From JAHZKS01 sp047404135 (GTDB lineage: Bacteria > Pseudomonadota > Alphaproteobacteria > Rickettsiales > JABSSG01), in NCBI GenBank assembly GCA_047404135.1, contig JBDOIT010000002.1, positions 372,001 to 436,000 of the forward strand: a stretch of DNA of 64,000 bases. Reading direction: 5' to 3'. The translations under genes were made by a program, and so were the position numbers. The notes beneath the pieces were generated by a model. It ran no database searches. It worked only from the letters and a program-made list of their open reading frames with translations, and had not been told where the DNA came from. Shown here piece after piece: positions 48,711-57,677 of this stretch (positions within the stretch are counted from its first letter, which is position 1; every line of letters begins with the position of its first letter).

Positions 48711-50639
48711 ATGACTGGAAAAGAAATTAAAATTACAAATGAAGCAATTGAAAATGCAATCAAAAAGCTTATTGCATTCGGAAAGAACAAAGGGCTTCTA
48801 GAGGTGGAGAGCATATATAAATTGGTTTCTCCAGAGATTGTAGACCAGGATGTTATTGACCATGTAATTACCTCTATTGAGAAAGCGGGTGTTACAATAT
48901 TAAATAATGAAGTTGCAAAAGGTGATGACGGAACTACTTTAGAGTCGGATGAGGATGTGGATTCAGAGCCAGCGGCTACTGCGACTATCAGCGCCCCTAC
49001 AGAAACTACAGATGATCCAGTAAGAATGTATCTGAAAGACATGGGGGGAGTACATCTTCTATCCAGAGCTGGAGAAATTGAGATAGCGAAGCGTATAGAG
49101 GTTGGTAAAGGCGAGATGCTTAGTGCGCTATGTGAGTTCCCACTTGCCATGAATCAGTTTATTGATTGGTATGAGAACCTAGTAAATGAAAAGATTATGC
49201 TCAGAGATATCATAGACCTTGAGGCTTTAGCCGGAGATAAGGCGGTCAGCGGAGATGTAGAAGGTGAAGAAAAGGAATTTGGTGCCGCTCCAGTAGAGGG
49301 AAAAACAAATAGCGAAAAGGGTAGCGGAGAATCTGAGGAATCAAATGATGACTTTGATGAGGATGACGAAGAAGGTACATCAAACATGTCGGTCATCGCT
49401 TTAGAGGCTTCTCTGTTCCCGGAAACAATAGATAAATTCAAAGAAATAGCTAAGCTATGTGAGGAGCTATTTAGCTTCCTTAAGAAGCAAAAAGGTAAAG
49501 AAAATTACACAGAAAGCGAAAAATATAAGAGTATTATATCTCAGATTACAGGGAACATTAAAGAACTGCATATTAACGACAAAAGCATCGAAGAAATCGT
49601 GGATGCTTTATACGGGTATAATCGTAGAATTGTGAATCTTGAGTCCGATTTTTTAAGGCTTGCTGAGAGTAACGGCGTAGAAAGAAAAGAATTCTTAAGT
49701 CAATTTTTTGGTAAATCTTTGGTCGACGAATGGCTAATGGAAATGGAGGAAAAGGGCTCTAAGGCTTGGAAGAAATTTATCGATTCACAAAGAAATGATA
49801 TTAGTGATATACAAGAAGATATGCAAGAGATTAGTGAGGATGTAGGTCTTCCGGTGCAGGAATTTAAGAAGCTGGTTCTTTCTGTACAAAAAGGCGAAAG
49901 AAAGACTACAAAAGCTAAGAAAGAAATGATCGAAGCCAATCTGAGACTGGTAATCTCTATTGCTAAGAAATATGCTAATAGAGGCCTACAATTTCTAGAC
50001 CTTATTCAGGAAGGTAATATAGGCTTGATGAAAGCTGTAGATAAATTCGAATATAGAAGAGGGTATAAATTCTCTACATATGCAACATGGTGGATTCGTC
50101 AGGCAATTACTAGATCGATTGCAGACCAGGCACGTACAATTAGGATACCAGTGCATATGATTGAAACTATCAATAAAATTATTCGTACTGGTAGACAAAT
50201 GTTCTACGAGTTGGGGTATGAGCCAACACCAGCAGAAATTGCAGAAAGACTCTCTATGCCTTTGGAAAAAGTGAAAAAAGTCATGAAGATTGCGAAAGAG
50301 CCCGTAAGTTTAGAAAACCCAGTGGGTGATACTGACGAGGGAAGTGTGCTTGGTGATTTTGTCGCTGATGATAACGCAATGTTGCCTGTAGAAGCCGCAG
50401 TTCAAACTAATTTACGTGAAATGACTACTAGGATTCTTTCTGGATTAACGCCAAGAGAAGAAAGAGTTCTGCGTATGCGTTTTGGAATTGGAATGAGTAC
50501 AGACCACACTTTGGAGGAAGTTGGTCAGCAGTTTTCTGTGACAAGAGAGAGAATTAGGCAGATTGAGGCAAAGGCGTTGAGGAAGTTAAAGCATCCCAGT
50601 CGCTCCAAGATACTAAGAAGTTTTTTGAATATTCTGTAG
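48711..50639 (+). CDS. rpoD: RNA polymerase primary sigma factor (RpoD)
   Basis: Housekeeping sigma-70. Region 1.1-like N-terminus (about 1-75); region 1.2 at DDPVRMYLKDMGGVHLLSRAGEIEIAKRIE (DPVRMYLKDMG); a very acidic non-conserved insert (about 170-230, rich in Glu, Asp and Ser); regions 2.1-2.4 with LRLVISIAKKYANRGLQFLDLIQEGNIGLMKA (in parts: LVISIAKKYANRGLQFLDL) and YKFSTYATWWIRQAI; region 3; region 4.2 with VTRERIRQIEAKALRKLKHP. The AGGA ribosome site precedes ATG. 642 residues is normal for alphaproteobacteria. dnaG is immediately upstream. A convergent tRNA-Arg follows its stop by eight bases. Confidence 0.97.
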   Translation: MTGKEIKITNEAIENAIKKLIAFGKNKGLLEVESIYKLVSPEIVDQDVIDHVITSIEKAGVTILNNEVAKGDDGTTLESDEDVDSEPAATATISAPTETTDDPVRMYLKDMGGVHLLSRAGEIEIAKRIEVGKGEMLSALCEFPLAMNQFIDWYENLVNEKIMLRDIIDLEALAGDKAVSGDVEGEEKEFGAAPVEGKTNSEKGSGESEESNDDFDEDDEEGTSNMSVIALEASLFPETIDKFKEIAKLCEELFSFLKKQKGKENYTESEKYKSIISQITGNIKELHINDKSIEEIVDALYGYNRRIVNLESDFLRLAESNGVERKEFLSQFFGKSLVDEWLMEMEEKGSKAWKKFIDSQRNDISDIQEDMQEISEDVGLPVQEFKKLVLSVQKGERKTTKAKKEMIEANLRLVISIAKKYANRGLQFLDLIQEGNIGLMKAVDKFEYRRGYKFSTYATWWIRQAITRSIADQARTIRIPVHMIETINKIIRTGRQMFYELGYEPTPAEIAERLSMPLEKVKKVMKIAKEPVSLENPVGDTDEGSVLGDFVADDNAMLPVEAAVQTNLREMTTRILSGLTPREERVLRMRFGIGMSTDHTLEEVGQQFSVTRERIRQIEAKALRKLKHPSRSKILRSFLNIL

Positions 50640-50647
50640 CTAAATGA

Positions 50648-50724
50648 TGGCGCGTCCTGAGAGATTCGAACTCCCGACCTACAGATTAGAAGTCTGTTGC
50701 TCTATCCAGCTGAGCTAAGGACGC
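50648..50724 (-). tRNA. tRNA-Arg(TCT)
   Basis: A 77-base cloverleaf on the minus strand: acceptor GCGTCCT/AGGACGC, D arm GCTC/GAGC, anticodon stem ACAGA/TCTGT with loop CTTCTAA (anticodon TCT), T arm GGGAG/CTCTC (one G-U pair) around TTCGAAT, discriminator G and encoded CCA. It decodes AGA/AGG arginine codons, the main arginine codons in AT-rich genomes. It lies between rpoD (8 bases) and the lptD ATG (7 bases) on the opposite strand to both. Confidence 0.97.
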
Positions 50725-50731
50725 AATTATT

Positions 50732-52957
50732 ATGATGTACTACTATAATCGAGATACTAATATAGCAAGACGATTTCTACCATATAATTCTCTAAGTGGC
50801 AATTATAAAGTTCTTACACTGCTGAGCTTACTTATATTTATAATCTTTTCTGCTCTGGTATCTTCATTTGCAGAGGGAAATAATTCATATGTAGTTGATG
50901 CTGATACAGTAGAATATGACAATATTCAAAATGTACTCGTGGCTAGAGGTAATGTAGATGTTGTCACAGAAGGTTATCGTTTGAAATCAGATAAAATTAT
51001 ATACTATAAGAATACCAATAGAGCATATGCCTATGGAAATGTTCAAGTAATATATGCAAATGAAGACACTATCAATTCTGACTTTATTGAGTTAGATAAT
51101 AATGCTAAGGAGATTATAGCATACATGGCTAACGCTCTTCTAGACAAAGAAAACCGCTTTATTGCAGAAACTGTTCAGTACTCTCAAGAGGGTGTGACTG
51201 TATTTAAAAATGTCTCGTACACCCCATGCCCTGTATGTGAGGGTAGAAGCCCACAATGGCAAGTTAGTGCATCAACGGTTGTGTATCAAAAGGAGAGGGA
51301 CGTATCATATTGGAATAATCTCTTCAAAATTTATGGTGTCCCAGTATTCTACCTTCCCTATATGAGAGCGCCTTCGCCAGATGCGCCTTCTAAAAGTGGA
51401 TTTATGATACCACACCAATATCAATCTAACCGAGTATACGGGCATTCGATTTCTGTTCCGTATTATTTGCGAATGTCTGATAATAAAGATTTGCTATATT
51501 CGCCAATGATTACTTCAAAAAAGGGCATAATACATAGAGCGCAATTTAGACACTTATTAGAGAAGGGTAGCTATTCTTTAGTAGGGAACTATATAAAAAC
51601 AAACAAAACTTCTGTATCAGCAGTACCAGACCATAGATATCATGTTGCAGGAGAGCTTTCTTATGGATTTAATGATAGATGGAGTGCGAATGCTAAGTTA
51701 GACAGAGCTTCCGATAAAGCATATCTCCATAATTACTGGCAGGAATCACCAAACTATTTGAACTCTAACATAGAGATCCTCTATAGGAATGGGTATGATT
51801 ATGGGTCAATAGAGAGCTATGTCTTCCAGGGATTAAGAAGTACGGATTCTAAGAGTGCTGATGTTACAGTGTTGCCTTTATTAAGGTATCATAAATCTTT
51901 TGCAAGTGGGCATGGTAACTATACTTTTGATTATAATGCTGTGAATATTCTGAGAGATTCAGGTGTAAGAAGTAACCGTGCTTCAGCTAATGTTGCATGG
52001 GAGAAAACATATTATTATAATTATCAAGAAATCAAAATAAGGCCTAACATGCAAGTTGATCTTTATAATTTTCAAAATAAAGACCAGACAGATTCTTTGA
52101 GTTCTGCACCAAGAAGTAAGAATCAGGTAATTCGATCTGTGCCATCCTTAGAGTTAAAATGGAGGTATCCACTAATTAGTAGGCACAAGAAAGGAGAATT
52201 CTATCTAGAGCCCACGATAGATATGGTAGTGAGCCCGAATAACTCTCAAAATGATAAAATAATAAATGAGGATAGCCAGGAGGTTGAAATTTCTGATTCC
52301 AACTTATTCAGTAGAAATAGATATGCAGGTTTTGACAGAATCGAGACTGGTACAAGAGTAAGTTATGGGCTATTTGCTTCTGGTGTTATTTTAGACAACT
52401 TCGGGTATACTGCTTTAGTAGGTCAAAGTTATAGAATGGTTAAGGATGATAGCTATACAGTAGATAGTGGGATGTATAACCGACATTTCTCTGACTATGT
52501 TGGCAGGGTAGGTATGGATTTATCAAAGAATTTAGAATTATATATTCGTACCAGAATTGATGCAAAGAATTATGATCTGAGGAGGGGAGAGATTGGTGCT
52601 AATGTAGGTTTTGATATTGGAGGTAAAAGCAATATAGATCGTATTGCTTTTTGGGGAAGGCATATACATTATAATTATATCTCTACAGCTAGTTCTAATA
52701 AGGTGAATAAATCTACATCGATAAATGGCAGAGTAGATTTTGCTAAAGAATGGTTTGTTGGGGCAGAGGTAACCCTTAACGGAACTAGGAGTAAAAACTT
52801 TCTTGTGGGATCTAAAATAGATATTGGATATAAAGGAGAATGTTCTACTTTCAGAATTTCTCTTTTAAAAGATTACACAAAAGATCTGAATATAGGAATT
52901 AAGCCTACAAGAGGGTTTTTACTTGACTTCGAGGTACATCTAAAGAATATTAATTAA
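50732..52957 (+). CDS. lptD: LPS-assembly outer membrane protein LptD
   Basis: Outer-membrane beta barrel that inserts LPS into the outer leaflet. After a long signal segment (hydrophobic core about 26-46, ending SSFAEG), an OstA-type beta-taco domain (about 50-190) shows VDADTVEYDNIQNVLVARGNV and GYRLKSDKIIYYKNT. The next block VSYTPCPVCEGRSPQWQV is characteristic of alphaproteobacterial LptD, followed by FYLPYMRAPSPDAPSKSGFMIP and a long barrel. 741 residues. LPS export is thus expected. The ATG lies seven bases from the 5' end of a divergent tRNA-Arg, with no ribosome site seen, so it may depend on read-through from dnaG-rpoD. surA follows 23 bases later. Confidence 0.92.
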   Translation: MMYYYNRDTNIARRFLPYNSLSGNYKVLTLLSLLIFIIFSALVSSFAEGNNSYVVDADTVEYDNIQNVLVARGNVDVVTEGYRLKSDKIIYYKNTNRAYAYGNVQVIYANEDTINSDFIELDNNAKEIIAYMANALLDKENRFIAETVQYSQEGVTVFKNVSYTPCPVCEGRSPQWQVSASTVVYQKERDVSYWNNLFKIYGVPVFYLPYMRAPSPDAPSKSGFMIPHQYQSNRVYGHSISVPYYLRMSDNKDLLYSPMITSKKGIIHRAQFRHLLEKGSYSLVGNYIKTNKTSVSAVPDHRYHVAGELSYGFNDRWSANAKLDRASDKAYLHNYWQESPNYLNSNIEILYRNGYDYGSIESYVFQGLRSTDSKSADVTVLPLLRYHKSFASGHGNYTFDYNAVNILRDSGVRSNRASANVAWEKTYYYNYQEIKIRPNMQVDLYNFQNKDQTDSLSSAPRSKNQVIRSVPSLELKWRYPLISRHKKGEFYLEPTIDMVVSPNNSQNDKIINEDSQEVEISDSNLFSRNRYAGFDRIETGTRVSYGLFASGVILDNFGYTALVGQSYRMVKDDSYTVDSGMYNRHFSDYVGRVGMDLSKNLELYIRTRIDAKNYDLRRGEIGANVGFDIGGKSNIDRIAFWGRHIHYNYISTASSNKVNKSTSINGRVDFAKEWFVGAEVTLNGTRSKNFLVGSKIDIGYKGECSTFRISLLKDYTKDLNIGIKPTRGFLLDFEVHLKNIN

Positions 52958-52980
52958 TGTAAATGAGGTTGAGCTAAGCG

Positions 52981-53862
52981 ATGATACGGATATTTTGTTC
53001 TATGCTATTTCTTTTGAGTTGCAACATATGCTTTGCAGACAACCAGATTGTAGCGATAGTCGATAAAGAAATTATCACTAAAAATGATTTGGATGAAAGA
53101 ATCAAGGCCACTTTAGAGAGCAACCCTGCTGCATCTAAGGTAAGAGAGGGAGAGCTTCTCTCGAGTGTATTAAATTCAATGATTAATGAGAAAGTATTTG
53201 TGCAAGAGGCACAAGGGTTAGGTATAGATCCTTCAAAAAAGGAAATAGAGGATGTGATAAGAAATATCGAAAAAAGCAAGGGAATGAAGAAAGGCAATCT
53301 TTTGAAAGATTTAGCGAGTAAGGGGCTATCAACCGAAGCTTTTTTGGGGCAATTGAAAACTAACATTATATGGGATAGATTGTTATCTCAGGTTATTGCT
53401 GGTAAAATTGAAGTATCCAACCAAGAAGTGTTGAACCTTATCAGCAATTCAAAGCCTGAAAAAGTTTATATGGATGCTTATATAGCGAGCGTTGAGACAA
53501 AAAACAAATCAGATTATCGTAGTTTAAAAAAGGTTAGAAATAATACTAAATATTGCTCATCCTTGGATCACATAAGGAGTAAAGAAATCAGTGTAAATAA
53601 AATCACTGCAAATTTGCAAGAGATTAAGGATCTGAAGACAAAAAAGATTCTTTCGGATATGCAAAAAGGCGAAGTATCTACAATATACGATGATTTAGGG
53701 AGAAGCAAATTTGCGGTAGTATGCAATAAAAGATACGATATGAATACTACCGAAATGTCTGCTTTCGATAATATGATTAGAGAGAAGAAGATTGCTGTGC
53801 AAGCTGATTATTATATGCAAAATTTGAAGAAGAAGAAATTCATAGAAATATATGATTTTTAA
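52981..53862 (+). CDS. surA: SurA-like periplasmic chaperone, shortened
   Basis: Periplasmic chaperone for outer-membrane proteins. A signal peptide (1-19, FCSMLFLLSCNICFA) is followed by the SurA N-domain with VAIVDKEIITKNDLDERIKA and LNSMINEKVFVQEAQGLGI (NSMINEKVFVQEA). At 293 residues it is far shorter than the roughly 430 of E. coli SurA. The rest has one highly degenerate parvulin-like region (about 165-265: LSDMQKGEVSTIYDDLGRSKF) instead of two good PPIase domains, so prolyl isomerase activity is doubtful. Position between lptD and rsmA matches lptD-surA-pdxA-rsmA, less pdxA. It shares a base with the rsmA start. Confidence 0.82.
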   Translation: MIRIFCSMLFLLSCNICFADNQIVAIVDKEIITKNDLDERIKATLESNPAASKVREGELLSSVLNSMINEKVFVQEAQGLGIDPSKKEIEDVIRNIEKSKGMKKGNLLKDLASKGLSTEAFLGQLKTNIIWDRLLSQVIAGKIEVSNQEVLNLISNSKPEKVYMDAYIASVETKNKSDYRSLKKVRNNTKYCSSLDHIRSKEISVNKITANLQEIKDLKTKKILSDMQKGEVSTIYDDLGRSKFAVVCNKRYDMNTTEMSAFDNMIREKKIAVQADYYMQNLKKKKFIEIYDF

Positions 53863-54665
53863 TGGCTAACGATTTCAAAAAATATGGGGTCCGCCCTTCT
53901 AAGAAATTAGGTCAAAATTTTCTCATTGATAAAAATACCTCCAGTAAAATTGCAAGGCAGCTAACGCGTCCTGAGGGCAAGATTGTTATGGAAATAGGTT
54001 GTGGCTTAGGAGGCTTAACCGAGAATTTACTAGAATTGCCAATACAAAAACTAATAGCCGTTGAGTATGATAGGGCGTGTATAAAATACCTTCGTGACTT
54101 ACGAGAGAAAAACCCTAAAATACAACTTGTTGCAGAAGATGCTTTGCGTATAGATGAGAACGCTTTGGCAGGCGGCAAGAGGTTTAGTATAGTTTCAAAT
54201 TTACCCTATAATATATCAGTGGTTTTGCTCATTAAATGGCTTGATAATCTCTCGTTGATCGATGAAATGGTTTTGATGTTTCAAAAGGAAGTAGCGGAGC
54301 GCATCGCTGCAAAACCCGGCAGCAAGCTATATGGTATAGTATCTGTTCTAGCGCAATATATGTGCAATATTGAGTATTGTTTTGATGTCCCCCCCTCAGT
54401 ATTTTATCCCCCTCCAAAAGTGATGTCAGGGATTATTAGTGTGCTTCCAAAAGAGATAGATGAGGATAAGATTAGAACCTATAAAAAAATCAAAATGTTA
54501 TGCAATAAAGCATTTAACCAACGTCGTAAAATGCTGCGTAATACTATGAAAGATTTATTTGAGGACCCTGAAAAAGAACTCCGATCTATAGGTTTAAGTG
54601 GCCAAATGCGTCCCGAAGAGTTATCTGTTGATGACTTTGAGAGATTGGCGAAACTAGGTGTATAG
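53862..54665 (+). CDS. rsmA: 16S rRNA dimethyladenosine transferase (KsgA)
   Basis: SAM-dependent enzyme that dimethylates A1518 and A1519 of 16S rRNA, a late checkpoint in 30S assembly. Motifs are complete: KKLGQNFLIDKNTSSKIARQ, the SAM loop MEIGCGLGGLTENLL, the catalytic SNLPYNISVVLLIKWL, and FYPPPKVMSGIISV. 267 residues is typical. It overlaps surA by one base (TAATG). A 193-base gap after it, before birA, holds nothing I could identify. Confidence 0.96.
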   Translation: MANDFKKYGVRPSKKLGQNFLIDKNTSSKIARQLTRPEGKIVMEIGCGLGGLTENLLELPIQKLIAVEYDRACIKYLRDLREKNPKIQLVAEDALRIDENALAGGKRFSIVSNLPYNISVVLLIKWLDNLSLIDEMVLMFQKEVAERIAAKPGSKLYGIVSVLAQYMCNIEYCFDVPPSVFYPPPKVMSGIISVLPKEIDEDKIRTYKKIKMLCNKAFNQRRKMLRNTMKDLFEDPEKELRSIGLSGQMRPEELSVDDFERLAKLGV

Positions 54666-54858
54666 ATTAACTCTTATTGGTGTGTCATGAATTTACACAG
54701 GGGTCACATTCAATAAATGCAAACAAGTTAAGCGATTCATTGAAAAGTTGAAAGATTTTAATCAGTAAGATAAAGAGAAGATATTTGATCATGGCTTTGT
54801 AGCTACACAAAAAGCAATAAATAAAATAAAAATAAACTATATTAGGAGTGGTGTAAAA

Positions 54859-55617
54859 TTGTTAACTAAAGAAATCATTGTAAAAGGTCTTGAGAATAAA
54901 GATATAAAAGTTGATGTCTTACAAAAGACAGAATCTACGAATGATTATTTTAAGCATATTGTTTCGGAGTCACCATATCTATGTGTGGCGGATTACCAGT
55001 CAAAAGGTAGAGGTAGGCTCAATAGAGAATGGGTTTCCCCATCAGGAAGCAATATATATATATCACTATTATACCGATTCTATAAATACACAAATCAGTT
55101 AAGTGGACTAAGTCTTTCTACGGGGTTGGCTATTAGAGAGGCGTTAATGGTATCTTCTGGGGTGGATGGGATCAGCGTTAAATGGCCCAATGACATACTG
55201 TATGACGGGAGAAAGCTGGCAGGGATATTAATAGAGACAAAATCTATAAAGAACCAATTTTATGCCGTGGTTGGAATAGGGGTGAATGTAAATATGGAGG
55301 AGTCTGAAGAAGATATTCAGGGACCATGGACATCTCTTAGTAAAATCACAGGAAAAGAGCAAGATAGGTCTGAGTTGATTTCAAGTATTGTAAATAGCGT
55401 AATCAAATATTATAAGAAGCTTGAGCGTCACGGCTTTTCTCAATTTGCAAGTGAGTGGGAAGATAAGGATGTGTTGCGTGGTAGGCAGGTAAGATTAAAG
55501 CAGGGTAATAGGATATTCGAAGGCCCTTGTCTAGGGGTAGACGAGCGTGGTAGATTGTCAATACGCACGGATACTGGTCTTAGATTATTTAATTACGGAG
55601 AAGTAACAACTAGATAG
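54859..55617 (+). CDS. birA: Biotin--[acetyl-CoA-carboxylase] ligase
   Basis: Enzyme that attaches biotin to biotin carboxyl carrier protein. The class shown is the monofunctional ligase: no N-terminal winged helix. Motifs: QKTESTNDYFKHIV, QSKGRGRLNREWVSPSGSNIYIS (GRGRxxRxWxS...GGN-like) and the SVKWPNDILYDGRKLAGILIET block (here ISVKWPNDILYDGRKLAG). 252 residues. The start is a TTG at 54859, with GGAG about 10 bases upstream; no ATG is available in frame before it. Its stop touches that of the convergent znuA. A biotin supply for fatty acid synthesis is implied. Confidence 0.92.
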   Translation: MLTKEIIVKGLENKDIKVDVLQKTESTNDYFKHIVSESPYLCVADYQSKGRGRLNREWVSPSGSNIYISLLYRFYKYTNQLSGLSLSTGLAIREALMVSSGVDGISVKWPNDILYDGRKLAGILIETKSIKNQFYAVVGIGVNVNMEESEEDIQGPWTSLSKITGKEQDRSELISSIVNSVIKYYKKLERHGFSQFASEWEDKDVLRGRQVRLKQGNRIFEGPCLGVDERGRLSIRTDTGLRLFNYGEVTTR

Positions 55618-56586
55618 TTATCTTTTAACGCAGTCACGTATATTGAGTGCATTTTGCTTCATCATAAAGAAATATAAGTCCTTGGGGGATATATTTTTTC
55701 CGAAGCTACCTCCTTCTATATCTAGATACCCTGCATTAGTATTAGTACTTTTTGCCACTTTATTAATGACTTCGTTTGAAAATTGAGGTTCTGCGAATAT
55801 ACATTGAACATTATTTTGTTCAATATTCTTCCTAAGATTTTGAAGTGTTTTGGGCCCATAAATAAAGTTACTGCCTGCGACCGAACCTGCGTTCTTTAGA
55901 TTGTATCTTTTTTCGAAATACTGATACGCATCGTGGAATACAATGAATTGAGAATTTTGCACTTTCCTATCTAGAATCAATTTGATCTCTTTATCTAATT
56001 TGTACAATTTTTTTAGAGTATCCTCTGTGTTTCTCTTATAAATATGCGAATGCTCAGGGTTAAGTTCGATTACATTTTTTTCTATCTGCTTTACCATGGC
56101 TTCTGCGTTTCCTATACTGGTCCATAAATGTAGATCTATAGTGTGACGAAGGTGGTCATGGTCATGGTCATGGTCATGGTCATGGTGATGACAATCATGT
56201 TGGTCATGACCATGGGAGTCATGTGTATGTAGGACTTTTATATTCCTTGCGGGTAAAGTTTTAATTCCAGAAGAATGTGAAAGCTCTATAATTTTAGCTT
56301 TGAGGTTATTCTTGGAGATATAATGCGCAAGGAAGGTTTCAAAATTTTTATCTACAATAAAAATAATATCTGCTTGTTGTATCTTATGTATATCTGATGG
56401 CTTTAACTGGTAATGATGTGGAGAGATATTGGGGTGTACCATAAGATCAGATACATCATAATCTTGTACAACATTTTTTACCAAGCTATAGATAGGGTTG
56501 ATACTGACTAATATCTTTAGCTTTTCTGTATGTGCAGAAGCTGTCTGAATACTAAGCAAAAATAACGCAAGTAGAAAATGTTTCAT
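55618..56586 (-). CDS. znuA: Zinc ABC transporter substrate-binding protein ZnuA
   Basis: Periplasmic high-affinity zinc receptor of the cluster A-I family. A signal peptide (1-19, LLALFLLSIQTASA) leads to LKILVSINPIYSLVKNVVQD and the ligand-bearing HPNISPHHYQLKPSDI. A His/Asp-rich loop (about 145-165) has alternating HD dipeptides and is the zinc-sensing or -sampling loop typical of ZnuA. Further ligands are in DLHLWTS, FHDAYQYFEKRY and CIFAEPQFS. The ATG at 56586 (322 aa) is used; a longer reading overlaps the upstream gene. It follows the PLP dehydratase by seven bases. znuB and znuC are not here. Confidence 0.9.
   Translation of the reverse strand: MKHFLLALFLLSIQTASAHTEKLKILVSINPIYSLVKNVVQDYDVSDLMVHPNISPHHYQLKPSDIHKIQQADIIFIVDKNFETFLAHYISKNNLKAKIIELSHSSGIKTLPARNIKVLHTHDSHGHDQHDCHHHDHDHDHDHDHLRHTIDLHLWTSIGNAEAMVKQIEKNVIELNPEHSHIYKRNTEDTLKKLYKLDKEIKLILDRKVQNSQFIVFHDAYQYFEKRYNLKNAGSVAGSNFIYGPKTLQNLRKNIEQNNVQCIFAEPQFSNEVINKVAKSTNTNAGYLDIEGGSFGKNISPKDLYFFMMKQNALNIRDCVKR
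56154..56183. repeat. Hexamer tandem repeat in the znuA His-rich loop
   Basis: Five head-to-tail copies of GGTCAT (plus strand; ATGACC on the coding strand) encode the HD dipeptides of the ZnuA metal loop, with degenerate copies to each side. Because the unit is six bases long, slippage would change the number of HD pairs without breaking the frame. Confidence 0.85.
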
Positions 56587-56593
56587 TTGTTGT

Positions 56594-57595
56594 CTAATTG
56601 AAGTAATCTGGCAGTGTATACAAGTTCTGGATTTTTGCCAACTCTTTATATGTGGAATCATTTATATTCCTACCTGTGATTATCACCAAGACCTTTTTTG
56701 GCGTTACTTGATCCTTGAGCCATCGTGCAGCAGCAGCTGTAGCAAGAGAGCTTGTCGGTTCACAGGGATTTGTTGAAATTTCGCATTGGTTAAACCATGA
56801 TGTCCAATATTCTAGTTCTTGTTCAGTGATTTCGTATATTCCATCTATTTTTTGCATATATTGAAAAACACGTTCACTGATTTTTTGTGTTTTAGCTCCA
56901 TCAGCGAGAGTTTGGGGAGCTTGGGACAATGCGTATATTTTTTTGTTTTTTACAGAGATTGACGCATCATTTCCTGACTCAGGCTCGGAGCCATATATTT
57001 TAGTATTTGGTGATACCGAGTTTGCTGTAATAATTGTTCCTGAAGATAGACTGCCTCCTCCAATTGGAATAAATATCGCATCCATTTCTTCTTTGAGTTG
57101 ATCTAATGCTTCCAATAGAACAGTGGCAGCTCCTGCAATCACATCATCATTATCAGATGGGGGTAATAAGATTGTGCCATTTTTCGCAGACTCTTGAAGA
57201 GCTTGTTTTTCTGCTTCTTCTCTGGTTTTTGTAAAGATGGTTTTAGCTCCATATTCTTGTACCAGTTTCTTTTTTATATCAGAGGTAAAGTCTGTGAGAT
57301 AAGCAGTGATTTGCATACCTAGTATTTTAGAGGCTGCCCATGCAAGTGCTACAGCATGGTTTCCGGTGCCGTAAGTTACTATACTTTTTGGAGGGTTGTC
57401 TTTTAATTTTAATACAGAATATAGCGCTCCTCTAAATTTAAAAGATCCAGTATGCTGTGTATTCTCGAGTTTAAAGAAAATAGAATGCCCAAGCATTTTG
57501 TTTAGTTTTTTAGAAAAAACAACAGGAGTTTTTTTTATAGAGTTTTTTATAGTTTGATGCGCATTTTGTACATCTTTAAAAGTGACTAAATCCAT
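56594..57595 (-). CDS. Serine/threonine dehydratase-family PLP enzyme
   Basis: Fold-type II PLP enzyme of 333 residues. The Schiff-base lysine is in KLENTQHTGSFKFRGALYSV, the phosphate loop is IPIGGGSLSSGT, and TYGTGNHAVALAWAA is the usual TGNHG-type substrate loop. It resembles catabolic threonine dehydratase, serine racemase or hydroxyectoine-utilisation EutB; these cannot be told apart here, and the catabolic group lacks the C-terminal ACT domain as this one does. CEPTSSLATAAA corresponds to the E-P-S-G region. It is upstream of znuA with seven bases between, so both may be expressed together; a functional tie is not evident. Confidence 0.83.
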   Translation of the reverse strand: MDLVTFKDVQNAHQTIKNSIKKTPVVFSKKLNKMLGHSIFFKLENTQHTGSFKFRGALYSVLKLKDNPPKSIVTYGTGNHAVALAWAASKILGMQITAYLTDFTSDIKKKLVQEYGAKTIFTKTREEAEKQALQESAKNGTILLPPSDNDDVIAGAATVLLEALDQLKEEMDAIFIPIGGGSLSSGTIITANSVSPNTKIYGSEPESGNDASISVKNKKIYALSQAPQTLADGAKTQKISERVFQYMQKIDGIYEITEQELEYWTSWFNQCEISTNPCEPTSSLATAAAARWLKDQVTPKKVLVIITGRNINDSTYKELAKIQNLYTLPDYFN

Positions 57596-57677
57596 GCTAT
57601 GAGTTTATTTCTAATGCTCATTGAGGATATTCAAAAATCTATTTTTTACAATAGGTAAAATATTAAAAGGATTTGTA

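Noticed and set aside
48707..49150. Minus-strand open frames opposite the rpoD N-terminus
   Set aside because: They are antisense to the acidic insert of rpoD; the Ser-rich product is a reflection of GAA/GAT codons.
56154..56183. GGTCAT repeat considered as a CRISPR or other repeat array
   Set aside because: It has no spacers, lies inside the znuA coding sequence and encodes its His/Asp loop.
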